From Oceanococcus sp041619555 (lineage in GTDB: Bacteria; Pseudomonadota; Gammaproteobacteria; Nevskiales; Oceanococcaceae): a stretch of 28,733 nucleotides of DNA. Position 1 is the stretch's first letter. Every line of letters starts with the position of its first letter. Where the stretch lies: positions 1-28,733 of the forward strand of contig JBFKDQ010000049.1 in assembly GCA_041619555.1 (NCBI GenBank), read 5' to 3'. A program made the translations under genes and the position numbers. Below, in pieces: positions 7,855 through 15,194 of this stretch. The notes below the pieces were generated by a model. It made no database searches, was not told the DNA's origin, and was given only the letters and a program-made list of their open reading frames with translations.

Positions 7855-8884
7855 ATACCTGCTCCAATACGGCCTGTTCCTGGCCAAAGCCCTGACCCTG
7901 GTGGTCGCCGTGCTGTTCGTCGCCGGCAGCCTCGTCAATCTGCTGCGTCAGGCCCGCGAACAGATGGCGGAACAGCTGGAGGTCAAGAATGTCAATCAGC
8001 GCTACGAAACGATGGCCGAAATCCTCAATCAGGAACTGCTGAACGAGGCGGAAAGCAAGCATCTGCAGAAACAGCGCAAGAAGGACAGGAAAGCCGAGGC
8101 CAAGGCCGCCAAAGCCGGCAAGAAACAGGTGAAACCGAAACTCTTCGTGCTCGACTTCGATGGCGACATCCGTGCCTCGGCGGTGGACAACCTGCGCGAG
8201 GAGATCAATGCCGTGCTGCAGGTCGCCAAAGCCGAGGATGAAGTGCTGGTGAAGATCGAATCCGGCGGCGGCCTGGTGCACAGCTACGGGCTGGCGGCTT
8301 CGCAGCTGCGCCGCCTGCGCGACAAGGACGTGCGGCTGGTCGTCTCCATCGACCGGGTCGCGGCCAGCGGCGGCTACATGATGGCGGGCGTGGCCGAGCA
8401 CATCATTGCCGCGCCCTTCGCCATCGTCGGCTCCATCGGCGTGATCGCCCAGTTGCCCAATTTCAATCGCCTGCTGAAGAAGCATGATGTGGACTTCGAA
8501 ATGATCACGGCCGGGGAGTTCAAACGCACCCTGACCATGTTCGGTGAGAACACCGATGCGGCACGGGAGAAATTCCGTGAAGAAATCGAAGACACCCATT
8601 CCCTGTTCAAGGAGTTCCTGCAGGAGAACCGTCCCCACCTGGATCTGCACCGGGTCGCCACCGGCGAACACTGGTACGGTCGCCGGGCGCTGGAGCTCGG
8701 CCTGATTGACGAGATCAAGACCAGCGACGACTATCTGCTGCAATGTCTCAAGACACGCGACATCTACACGGTGAAGTACAAGGTGCGCCAAGCCCTGAGC
8801 GAGCGTCTTTCACATGCCGTCCAGGCCTTCCGCAAACCGATGCACACCCAGCGCCATGATGTGCTCCGGCTGCAAAGCGAGTAA
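7847..8884 (+). CDS. sohB: SohB-like membrane-anchored signal-peptide-peptidase-family protease
   Basis: SohB belongs to the S49 (SppA) family of serine proteases, with a Ser-Lys dyad acting on the periplasmic face of the inner membrane. The 345 residues contain one N-terminal membrane anchor (about 8-31), a charged Lys/Ala-rich linker (about 70-97), and a protease core with Ser174 in RVAASGGYMMAG and the general-base Lys226 in TAGEFKRTLTMFGENT. Length and order match E. coli SohB (about 349). The start ATG lies inside the hemH stop region, an eight-base overlap. Its physiological substrate is not known from sequence. Confidence 0.95.
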   Translation: MTEYLLQYGLFLAKALTLVVAVLFVAGSLVNLLRQAREQMAEQLEVKNVNQRYETMAEILNQELLNEAESKHLQKQRKKDRKAEAKAAKAGKKQVKPKLFVLDFDGDIRASAVDNLREEINAVLQVAKAEDEVLVKIESGGGLVHSYGLAASQLRRLRDKDVRLVVSIDRVAASGGYMMAGVAEHIIAAPFAIVGSIGVIAQLPNFNRLLKKHDVDFEMITAGEFKRTLTMFGENTDAAREKFREEIEDTHSLFKEFLQENRPHLDLHRVATGEHWYGRRALELGLIDEIKTSDDYLLQCLKTRDIYTVKYKVRQALSERLSHAVQAFRKPMHTQRHDVLRLQSE

Positions 8885-8919
8885 TCCGGCCGTTGCACGC
8901 AAGAACCCAGGAGACGACG

Positions 8920-9552
8920 ATGAAACTCAGCAGCACCGCCTTTTCCAACAACAGCCGCATTCCCGGTGAATTTGCCTTTGGCGTGATGGATCAGGCCAAG
9001 CATGTGGCGCTGTCGGACAACCGCAATCCGCCGCTGAAATGGACCGACGTGCCCGCGGGCACGCGCTCCTTCGCCCTGTGCTGCATCGATACCGATGTGC
9101 CTACCCGGCCCGATGACGTCAACCAGGAAGGGCGCAGCGTGCCGGCAGATCTGCCTCGCACGGAATTCGTGCACTGGCTGATCGCCGACATTCCCGCCAG
9201 CTTCAGGGGATTTACCGCCGGCAGCTGCAGCGACGGCATCACCGCGGGCGGCAAACGTGCACCATCCGGTCCGGCCGATAGCGTCCAGGGCGTCAACGAC
9301 TACACCAGCTGGTTCGCCAATGACCCGGACATGACGGGCACCTATCTCGGCTATGATGGCCCATGCCCGCCCTGGAATGACAGCCTGGTGCATCACTACC
9401 ATTTCACCCTGTATGCCCTCGATCGCGACAGTCTCGGACTGGCGTCTGGCTTTTCCCTCAACGAACTGCGGCAGGCGCTGCTCGGCCGGGTGCTGGCCCA
9501 GGCCAGCCTGACCGGCACCTACAGCCTGAATCCGGCCCTTGCCGACGCTTGA
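8920..9552 (+). CDS. YbhB/YbcL-type phosphatidylethanolamine-binding (PEBP) family protein
   Basis: PEBP-fold proteins are related to Raf kinase inhibitor protein; their bacterial roles are poorly defined. The 210-residue product has the fold's conserved ligand-pocket motifs: PPLKWTDVPAGTRSFAL with CIDTDVP, FVHWLIADIP, YLGYDGPCPPWNDS and HHYHFTLYALD. No signal peptide is present, suggesting a cytoplasmic protein. It is longer than common YbhB proteins (about 160-185), with the extra residues around 65-80 and 108-140. The ATG at 8920 has a good AGGAG site seven bases upstream. It follows sohB by 35 bases on the same strand with no terminator between, so co-transcription is likely. Confidence 0.92.
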   Translation: MKLSSTAFSNNSRIPGEFAFGVMDQAKHVALSDNRNPPLKWTDVPAGTRSFALCCIDTDVPTRPDDVNQEGRSVPADLPRTEFVHWLIADIPASFRGFTAGSCSDGITAGGKRAPSGPADSVQGVNDYTSWFANDPDMTGTYLGYDGPCPPWNDSLVHHYHFTLYALDRDSLGLASGFSLNELRQALLGRVLAQASLTGTYSLNPALADA

Positions 9553-9563
9553 AGCGGCCGGCG

Positions 9564-9591
9564 GGAACCCGCGGACCGATCCCCGGTCACA
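9564..9591 (+). promoter_or_regulatory. Possible sigma-E (RpoE/AlgU) promoter of the DegQ-like gene
   Basis: GGAACCC (9564-9570), a 16-base spacer and TCACA (9587-9591) resemble the extracytoplasmic-stress pattern GGAACTT-N16-TCAAA. It would give a start near 9597 and a leader of about 26 bases. degP-type genes are classic sigma-E targets in enteric bacteria. The match is imperfect at the end of the -35 and in the -10. Confidence 0.4.
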
Positions 9592-9622
9592 GGCTCATCC
9601 CCTTCCCCAATACCGAGACACC

Positions 9623-10972
9623 ATGCGCAAACTTCTCGTCATCCTTCTGAGTGTCGCCCTGGCTCCGGCGGCCTTCGCCGCGATTCCCAATGCCGCCATC
9701 AATGGTCAGGTGCCGAGTCTCGCCCCGATGCTCAAACAGGTCACCCCGGGCGTGGTCAATGTGCTGGTCACCGGCCATGGCCAGGTCAAGCATCCCTTCT
9801 TCAACGACCCCAATTTCCGTGATTTCTTCGGCGACAATCCGCCGGAACGAGAAACCCGCGGCCTGGGTTCGGGGGTGATCGTGGACGCCAGCAAAGGCCT
9901 GGTATTGACCAATCATCATGTCATCGCTGATGCCGACGAGATCAAGATCCGCCTCAGCGATGATCGCGAACTGAAAGCCGAACTGGTCGGATCGGACCCG
10001 GACAGTGATGTGGCGGTGCTGCGCATCGAAGCACGCAATCTCACCGCGGTGAGCCTGGGCGATTCGGACAGGCTTGAAGTCGGCGACTTCGTCGTCGCGA
10101 TCGGCAATCCTTTCGGCCTGCGCCAGACCGTGACCTCGGGCATCGTCAGCGCGCTGGGCCGCTCCGGCCTCGGCAATCGCTACGAGAACTTCATCCAGAC
10201 CGACGCCTCCATCAACCGCGGAAATTCCGGTGGCGCCCTGGTCGATCTGCACGGCCGGCTGGTCGGCATCAACACCGCCATCATCTCCACCAGCGGTGGC
10301 AGTGTCGGCATCGGCTTCGCGATCCCGATCAAGCTGGCGATTTCCGTGATGGACCAGATCGTCGAACATGGCGGGGTCAAACGCGGCATGCTCGGCGTGA
10401 TCGGCCAGGACCTGACCCCGGAACTGGCCAAGGCTTTCGGCCTGGAAGCCGGTCGCGGCGCGGTCATCGCGCGGGTGCTGGAAAAATCCGCCGCGGCAAA
10501 AGCCGGGCTGGCCTCGGGCGACATCATCACCGCAGTGGATGGCGAGGAAATCCGCAATTTCGATGCGCTGCGCAATGCCATCGGCCTGCATCGCGAAGGC
10601 GACGAACTGACGGTGACCTATCTGCGTGACGGCAAGAAGCGCGATGCCAAAGTGGTGCTGGGAGAAAGCCGGGTCCCGGGCGCATCGCGCAACAACAACC
10701 CGCAGTTCGAAGGGGCGCGCCTGCGTGATCTGCCGGCCGATCATCCACGCGCCAAGGATCTGGATGGCGGCATCCTGATCGAGGATGTGCAGCGCGGCAG
10801 TCCGGCTGCCCAGGCCGGCATGCGCCCCGGCGACATCATCGACTCGGTCAACCGCCAGCCGGTGAGCTCGATCGACGACATGGACGCGGTGCTCGACGGC
10901 CTCGGCGAAGACGAGCCGGTGCTGCTGCACCTGCATCGCGGCCAGGGCGCCCTGTTCCTGCTGTTGCGCTGA
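9623..10972 (+). CDS. degQ: Do-family periplasmic serine endoprotease (DegQ/MucD-like)
   Basis: This is a HtrA/Do protease-chaperone that degrades misfolded envelope proteins. The 449 residues begin with a Sec signal peptide (MRKLLVILLSVALAPAAFA, cleavage near 19-20). The trypsin-like domain has His99 (LTNHHVIADADE), Asp129 (DPDSDVAVL) and Ser202 (INRGNSGGAL). Two PDZ domains follow, about residues 252-345 and 365-449, with the binding-loop motifs SAAAKAGLASGDII and SPAAQAGMRPGDII. The length and the lack of a long Gln-rich loop fit DegQ (455) or MucD better than DegP; the symbol marks that likeness only. The start ATG has only a weak GAG site upstream. A possible sigma-E promoter precedes it and a strong hairpin follows. 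Confidence 0.93.
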   Translation: MRKLLVILLSVALAPAAFAAIPNAAINGQVPSLAPMLKQVTPGVVNVLVTGHGQVKHPFFNDPNFRDFFGDNPPERETRGLGSGVIVDASKGLVLTNHHVIADADEIKIRLSDDRELKAELVGSDPDSDVAVLRIEARNLTAVSLGDSDRLEVGDFVVAIGNPFGLRQTVTSGIVSALGRSGLGNRYENFIQTDASINRGNSGGALVDLHGRLVGINTAIISTSGGSVGIGFAIPIKLAISVMDQIVEHGGVKRGMLGVIGQDLTPELAKAFGLEAGRGAVIARVLEKSAAAKAGLASGDIITAVDGEEIRNFDALRNAIGLHREGDELTVTYLRDGKKRDAKVVLGESRVPGASRNNNPQFEGARLRDLPADHPRAKDLDGGILIEDVQRGSPAAQAGMRPGDIIDSVNRQPVSSIDDMDAVLDGLGEDEPVLLHLHRGQGALFLLLR

Positions 10973-10979
10973 TCCGACG

Positions 10980-11007
10980 GGAAGAGCGGGGCCCGCCCCG
11001 CTCTTCC
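10980..11007 (+). terminator. Strong hairpin after the DegQ-like gene (no T run)
   Basis: A perfect 12-base-pair stem, GGAAGAGCGGGG with CCCCGCTCTTCC, closed by CCCG, starts eight bases after the stop codon. No T run follows, so it may act as an mRNA 3' end or processing barrier rather than a classic intrinsic terminator. It ends 28 bases before egtB. Confidence 0.5.
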
Positions 11008-11035
11008 GCCTGCAGACCCACCGGGGGCGCCAGCC

Positions 11036-12229
11036 ATGCCGCAAGCTTCGATGCCCGCAAGCGACCACCTCGCCTCCCGCTACCAGCACATCCGGCAGCA
11101 CAGCCTGGACCTGATCCGGCCACTGAGTGTCGAGGACTGCAATCTGCAAAGCATGCCCGACGCCAGTCCGGCGAAATGGCATCTCGCCCACACGAGCTGG
11201 TTCTTCGAAACCCTGATCCTGCAGCCCCATCAGGCCGGCTACCGGCCCTTTGATGAGCATTATGGGCTGCTATTCAACTCCTACTACAACAGCCTCGGCC
11301 CGCAGCATGAACGCCCGCAGCGTGGCCTGCTCAGCCGCCCCGGCCTGGCCGAGGTGCTGCAGTATCGGCAGCATGTGGATGCGGCCATGACGCAGCTGCT
11401 GGCCGCCCCCACAACCGGTCTGGCGGAGCTGATCGAACTCGGCCTCAATCATGAACAGCAACATCAGGAACTGCTGCTCACCGATGTTCAGCACGCCTTC
11501 TCCTGCCATCCATTCCAACCGTCCTACCACACGGGTGAGCCGCCACGCGCAGCACCACAGCCGGACGGCTGGCTGTCCTTTGAGGCGGACCTCTACCAGA
11601 TCGGCCACGCCGGCGATGGCTTCTGTTTCGACAACGAAACCCCTGCACATCGCGTCTTCCTGCACCGTTACGCCATCCGCCAGGGCCTGGTGAGCAATCG
11701 CGACTATCTCGCCTACATCGAAGCTGGCGGCTATGCCTCGCCAGCCCACTGGCTCGCCGATGGCTGGGACTGGCGCCAGGCCCGGGCGATCGAGGCGCCG
11801 CTGTACTGGCAACGGCAGGAGGATGGATGGAGCCGCTTCGGGCTTTACGGCAGGCAGCCGCTGGACCCGGATGCCCCGGCCTGCCATCTGAGCTACTACG
11901 AAGCCGATGCCTATGCCCGGTTTGTCGGCGCACGCCTGCCCGGCGAAGCGGAATGGGAACTGGGCGCACGATCGGCGCAGACGACAGATGGCGGATGGTT
12001 TGGCCAGGTCTGGCAATGGACCGCCAGCCCTTATCAGGCCTATCCCGGCTTCCGTCCGCCGCCAGGGCCACTGGGCGAGTACAACGCCAAGTTCATGTGC
12101 AATCAGTGGGTGCTGCGCGGCAGCTCCGACTTGACCCCCACCGATCACAGCCGTCCAAGCTACCGCAATTTCTTCCACCCCCACTGTCGCTGGCAGCTCA
12201 GCGGCCTGCGCCTGGCCAGGGATGCCTGA
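11036..12229 (+). CDS. egtB: Ergothioneine synthesis sulfoxide synthase EgtB
   Basis: EgtB is a non-heme iron enzyme that joins a sulfur donor (gamma-glutamylcysteine or cysteine) to the imidazole C2 of hercynine with O2, giving the sulfoxide. The 397-residue product has the N-terminal DinB-like four-helix domain with the iron triad His52 (KWHLAHTSW) and His139/His143 (NHEQQHQEL), and a C-terminal FGE-sulfatase-like domain (about 165-395) ending RNFFHPHCRWQLSGLRLA. Whether the donor is cysteine or gamma-glutamylcysteine cannot be told from these motifs; no egtA, egtC or egtE is nearby. The ATG at 11036 is preceded by a GGGGG stretch. egtD follows after three bases, so the two form an operon. 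Product and substrate are inferred from the family. Confidence 0.95.
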   Translation: MPQASMPASDHLASRYQHIRQHSLDLIRPLSVEDCNLQSMPDASPAKWHLAHTSWFFETLILQPHQAGYRPFDEHYGLLFNSYYNSLGPQHERPQRGLLSRPGLAEVLQYRQHVDAAMTQLLAAPTTGLAELIELGLNHEQQHQELLLTDVQHAFSCHPFQPSYHTGEPPRAAPQPDGWLSFEADLYQIGHAGDGFCFDNETPAHRVFLHRYAIRQGLVSNRDYLAYIEAGGYASPAHWLADGWDWRQARAIEAPLYWQRQEDGWSRFGLYGRQPLDPDAPACHLSYYEADAYARFVGARLPGEAEWELGARSAQTTDGGWFGQVWQWTASPYQAYPGFRPPPGPLGEYNAKFMCNQWVLRGSSDLTPTDHSRPSYRNFFHPHCRWQLSGLRLARDA

Positions 12230-12232
12230 ATC

Positions 12233-13174
12233 ATGCAGCTGCTCGACTGTCACCCCGTAACCACCGACATGCGGGCGGAAATCCTCGCCGGACTCGCACG
12301 GCAACCCCGCCATCTGCCTTCGAAATACTTCTACGATGCCCATGGCGCCAGGCTGTTCGAGGCGATCTGTGAGCTGCCCGAGTATTACCCGACCCGCACC
12401 GAGATCGGCATTCTGGAGCAGGCCCTGCCGCAGATCGCCGTGGACCTCGGCAGGGGGCGCTGGATCATCGAACCGGGCAGCGGTAGCGGCATCAAGACCT
12501 GGCTGCTGCTCCAGGCCCTGCGGTCACCCCGCGCCTATGTCCCGATCGACATCAGCAAGGCCCAGCTGCGCGCCTATGGCGAAAAACTGAACACGGACTT
12601 TCCCGCGCTTGACGTTCAGGCCGTTTGCGCCGACTTCACCCAGGACCTCAGCCTGCCGCCGGCCTTGCAGGCCCCGGTGATCTGGTTCCCCGGCTCCACC
12701 ATCGGCAACTTCCACCCCAATGACGCGCAGGCATTCTTGCAACGCCTGGGACGCTGGGGCAACGGTGGCGCGGATCTGCTGATCGGCGTCGACCTGTACA
12801 AGGACATCGCGGTACTGGAAGCGGCCTACAACGACCGTCAGGGCATCACCGCCCAGTTCAATCTCAATCTGCTCGCCCATATCAATCGCGCCCTCGGCTG
12901 CACCATCCCGCTCGATGGCTTCACTCACCAGGCGCGCTGGAACCCCGCTATTGGCGCCATCCAGATGTTTCTGCACAGCCGCCATGCACAATGCCTGCAC
13001 ATACAGGGGCAACGCATCGAACTGCAGCAGGACGAGCCCATCTGCACCGAGTACTCCTACAAGTACCGGCCGGAGCAGTTCGAAGAACTGGCCCGCGCCG
13101 CCGGCTGGCGCCTGCATCGCAGCTACACGGATGCCCGCCAATGGTTTGCGCTCTTCCATCTGCGCCGGGTCTGA
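12233..13174 (+). CDS. egtD: L-histidine N-alpha-methyltransferase EgtD
   Basis: EgtD trimethylates L-histidine with three S-adenosylmethionine to make hercynine, the substrate of EgtB. The 313-residue protein shows the family opening SKYFYDAHGARLFEAICELP, the SAM-binding motif IEPGSGSGIKT (79-89), GSTIGNF with Asn159, and CTEYSYKY with Glu273 and Ser275, equivalents of residues that hold the histidine carboxylate and amino group in the mycobacterial enzyme. The length is normal (about 320). It starts three bases after the egtB stop, with AGGGA inside that gene. The pair together would convert histidine as far as hercynyl sulfoxide; the C-S lyase step must be encoded elsewhere. Confidence 0.96.
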   Translation: MQLLDCHPVTTDMRAEILAGLARQPRHLPSKYFYDAHGARLFEAICELPEYYPTRTEIGILEQALPQIAVDLGRGRWIIEPGSGSGIKTWLLLQALRSPRAYVPIDISKAQLRAYGEKLNTDFPALDVQAVCADFTQDLSLPPALQAPVIWFPGSTIGNFHPNDAQAFLQRLGRWGNGGADLLIGVDLYKDIAVLEAAYNDRQGITAQFNLNLLAHINRALGCTIPLDGFTHQARWNPAIGAIQMFLHSRHAQCLHIQGQRIELQQDEPICTEYSYKYRPEQFEELARAAGWRLHRSYTDARQWFALFHLRRV

Positions 13175-13229
13175 TGAGGTCGCCGGCGGCGCTCCATCAA
13201 ATTCATTACCGCATCCGCGCGGCCGAGCC

Positions 13230-13238
13230 TGCTAAAAT
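13230..13238 (+). promoter_or_regulatory. Extended -10 promoter for the TIGR02449-zapA pair
   Basis: TGC followed by TAAAAT (13233-13238) is a good extended -10 element 28 bases before the next start codon. No good -35 is visible, which extended -10 promoters tolerate. Confidence 0.5.
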
Positions 13239-13265
13239 GCAATTTTTCGTGCACATTCGAAAAAC

Positions 13266-13460
13266 ATGACGGAAACACAATGGGCCGCCCTCGAGCAAAG
13301 GATCGACGCCTTGCTGGACTCGCACGCCGCCCTGCGCGAAGAGAATCATCAGCTGAAGATTGAACAGCAGCGCTACATGGACAAGAACACCGAGCTCCGC
13401 CAGCGCCTGGAAAGCGTGATCGAGCGGATCAAACGGCTGGAAACGGAGACGGATGCATGA
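13266..13460 (+). CDS. Small coiled-coil protein, TIGR02449 family (ZapB-like)
   Basis: The 64-residue product is almost entirely a charged coiled coil with heptad leucines (LEQRIDALL, LREENHQLK, LRQRLESVIERIKRLE), typical of the TIGR02449 family found just upstream of zapA in gammaproteobacteria. ZapB-like size and position suggest a role with the division ring, but this is inference; the family has no firmly assigned function that I know of. Its stop overlaps the zapA start (ATGA), so the two are translationally coupled. Confidence 0.9.
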   Translation: MTETQWAALEQRIDALLDSHAALREENHQLKIEQQRYMDKNTELRQRLESVIERIKRLETETDA

Positions 13461-13801
13461 AAGATCAGGAAACGGTACCACTCACGGTCGAGATTCTGGG
13501 ACGGGACTATCAGGTCTCCTGCCCGCGCAACGAACGCGAACATCTGCTGGCTTCGGCCCATTATCTGGACGACCGCATGCAGGCGATCCGCAAGCGCGCC
13601 GCGGGCCTGGGCGTGGAGCGCATCGCGGTGATGACGGCCCTGAACATGGCCCGCGAGATGTTGGCGAAGGAAAAAGGCCACAACGAGCAGGTGGTCGTGC
13701 CGCTGAATTCGGGCTCGGCACGCGCCCCGAGCACTGCGGCGGACGACGAGCGCGCCCACCAGATGCAGCTGCGCATCGATGCCGAACTGAAGAACAGCTG
13801 A
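13457..13801 (+). CDS. zapA: Cell division protein ZapA
   Basis: ZapA binds and cross-links FtsZ filaments at the division site. The 114-residue product has the family's small N-terminal beta-hairpin domain (VPLTVEILGRDYQVSCP) and HLLASAHYLDDRMQAIR, then the long helix ERIAVMTALNMAREMLAKE used for dimer and tetramer formation. The C-terminal 35 residues are divergent. The start ATG at 13457 overlaps the upstream stop by four bases. The order zapA, 6S RNA, formyl-THF cyclo-ligase is that of E. coli, which supports both identities. Confidence 0.95.
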   Translation: MKDQETVPLTVEILGRDYQVSCPRNEREHLLASAHYLDDRMQAIRKRAAGLGVERIAVMTALNMAREMLAKEKGHNEQVVVPLNSGSARAPSTAADDERAHQMQLRIDAELKNS

Positions 13802-13900
13802 GCCACCCGCTCCCAAGCCAAGCATTATTTTCCTTATTTATCAAAGAAATAGCTCACCTACCTTCGATCGGATCAGAATGCAGGGCGCGCCTGCCTGGGG

Positions 13901-13906
13901 TATAAT
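13901..13906 (+). promoter_or_regulatory. Promoter -10 of the 6S RNA gene
   Basis: A perfect TATAAT lies seven bases before the predicted 5' end of 6S RNA. The -35 region (about 13877-13883) has no recognisable TTGACA. Confidence 0.8.
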
Positions 13907-13912
13907 GGCCGC

Positions 13913-14104
13913 GCCCGGTTCTGCTGCGGTGTTCGATGTGTGTCGGGAACCCCTTGAGCCAATTGCGTCACCCCGGGAGCGCGAATGGAGCCTGTGTGCA
14001 GGTCCGCCTCGTAGCGGAAAGCCTGATGGCCTCACCCAGCGCACCCACTTGAGACTCCGTCTCAAGGTCAATGATGTGCGCCGGCACCTGCGGTGAACCG
14101 GGCC
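13913..14104 (+). ncRNA. ssrS: 6S RNA
   Basis: 6S RNA mimics an open promoter and sequesters sigma-70 RNA polymerase in stationary phase. The terminal stem is GCCCGGTTC (13913-13921) with GAACCGGGC (14095-14103). Conserved family pieces are present in order: AACCCCTTGAGCC near 13951-13963, the central segment, then CACTTGAGAC-TCCG-TCTCAAGGTCA near 14046-14070 and GCCGGCACCTGCGGTGAACC at the 3' side. The TATAAT upstream, the length of about 192 bases and the zapA/cyclo-ligase context all fit. Ends are estimated from the stem and may be off by a few bases. Confidence 0.92.
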
Positions 14105-14106
14105 CT

Positions 14107-14685
14107 ATGTGCCCCCGTCAGAGTCTGCGCCGGCAACTGCGCAAGCAGCGCCAGGCCATCGACAGACACAGCCGCGCGCGCGCCGCCCGCGCGATCGCAC
14201 GGCAGCTGGCGCGCTGCCCGACCCTGCGCCGCTCCATGCATCTGGCCGTCTATGCGGCGATCGGCAGCGAACTGTCCTTGGCGCCGTTCATGCAACTGGC
14301 CAGCGACCGTGGCAAGCGGGTCTATCTGCCGAGGATTGAACCCCGCGGCATGAATTTTCTGCCGCAGGGCGCCAGCCTGCGCCGCAATCGGCATGGCATT
14401 GGCGAACCGGCGCACGGCCGCAGGCGACCGCCCTGGGCGATGGATCTGATTCTCGTTCCCCTGCTCGGCGCCGACCTCAAGGGCAACCGTCTGGGCCAGG
14501 GCGGCGGCTATTATGATCGCTGGCTTGCGCGTCTGCGCTTCCGTCGCCCGACCGTACTGGGCATCGCCTTTGATTGCCAGATCGTGGCGCAATTGCCGAC
14601 CGAACCCTGGGACATCCCGCTGGATGGTCTCATCACCCCCACCCGAAGCTATTTTTTCAGGACCTCGACATGGCCTACTGGCTGA
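14107..14685 (+). CDS. 5-formyltetrahydrofolate cyclo-ligase
   Basis: The enzyme converts 5-formyl-THF to 5,10-methenyl-THF with ATP, returning a storage or inhibitory folate to the one-carbon pool (E. coli YgfA/Fau). The 192-residue product has RQSLRRQLRKQRQAI at the start, the folate/ATP region VYAAIGSELSLAPF, and the signature LGQGGGYYDRWLARL with DLILVPLLGAD before it. I chose the ATG at 14107, giving the normal N-terminus; an in-frame ATG at 14071 would lie inside 6S RNA. It begins right after the 6S RNA 3' end, so readthrough of the 6S transcript probably supplies its mRNA, as in E. coli. Its 3' end overlaps the next gene by 16 bases. Confidence 0.94.
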   Translation: MCPRQSLRRQLRKQRQAIDRHSRARAARAIARQLARCPTLRRSMHLAVYAAIGSELSLAPFMQLASDRGKRVYLPRIEPRGMNFLPQGASLRRNRHGIGEPAHGRRRPPWAMDLILVPLLGADLKGNRLGQGGGYYDRWLARLRFRRPTVLGIAFDCQIVAQLPTEPWDIPLDGLITPTRSYFFRTSTWPTG

Positions 14686-15140
14686 TGAAATCGGAACCGG
14701 ACGAATTCAGTCTGGATGATCTGCAACACCGCCCAGAACAGACCGAAGCCTGGGACGGCGTGCGCAACTATCAGGCGCGCAATTTCATGCGCGACCAGAT
14801 GGAGGACGGCGATGAAGTCTTCTTCTATCATTCCAACTGCGCCGAACCCGGCATTGTCGGCATTGCCCGCATCCGCGGGCCGGCACGCCCGGACCCGACC
14901 GCTTTCGATCCGGATGACAAGCACTTCGACCCCAAGAGCCAACCCGATGCGCCGCGCTGGTTTTTGCGCGACGTGCAGTTCGTGCGCGCGCTCAAACGCC
15001 TGATCAGCCTGCGCGAACTCAAGCAACACGAGCCGATGCTGGAGGATTTTCCGCTGATCCGCCGGGGCAACCGTCTGTCCGTGATGCCGGTGAGCGAAGA
15101 CCACTGGGATTACATCCTCGGACTGGAACGCCAGGACTAG
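14670..15140 (+). CDS. EVE-domain protein (THYN1-like)
   Basis: EVE domains are PUA-like folds that bind RNA or modified DNA bases. The 156-residue product is a single EVE domain: it starts AYWLMKSEPDEFSLDDL, has WDGVRNYQARNFMRDQM, GDEVFFYHSNCAEPGIVGIA with the conserved aromatic pocket, and ends LSVMPVSEDHWDYILGLE. The start codon at 14670 lies within the end of the cyclo-ligase gene, so the two are co-translated. The sequence shows no partner restriction or nuclease domain; its target is unknown. It is transcribed towards the EAL gene and ends 54 bases from that gene's stop, with no obvious terminator between. Confidence 0.93.
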   Translation: MAYWLMKSEPDEFSLDDLQHRPEQTEAWDGVRNYQARNFMRDQMEDGDEVFFYHSNCAEPGIVGIARIRGPARPDPTAFDPDDKHFDPKSQPDAPRWFLRDVQFVRALKRLISLRELKQHEPMLEDFPLIRRGNRLSVMPVSEDHWDYILGLERQD

Positions 15141-15194
15141 GCAGCGAGGCGAAGCACAGCGGCCGCAGCACTCTGAGCGCTCGGGCCAGTTGCC

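Noticed and set aside
14071..14106. An upstream ATG for the formyl-THF cyclo-ligase.
   Set aside because: It lies inside the 3' arm of 6S RNA and adds residues not found in the family.
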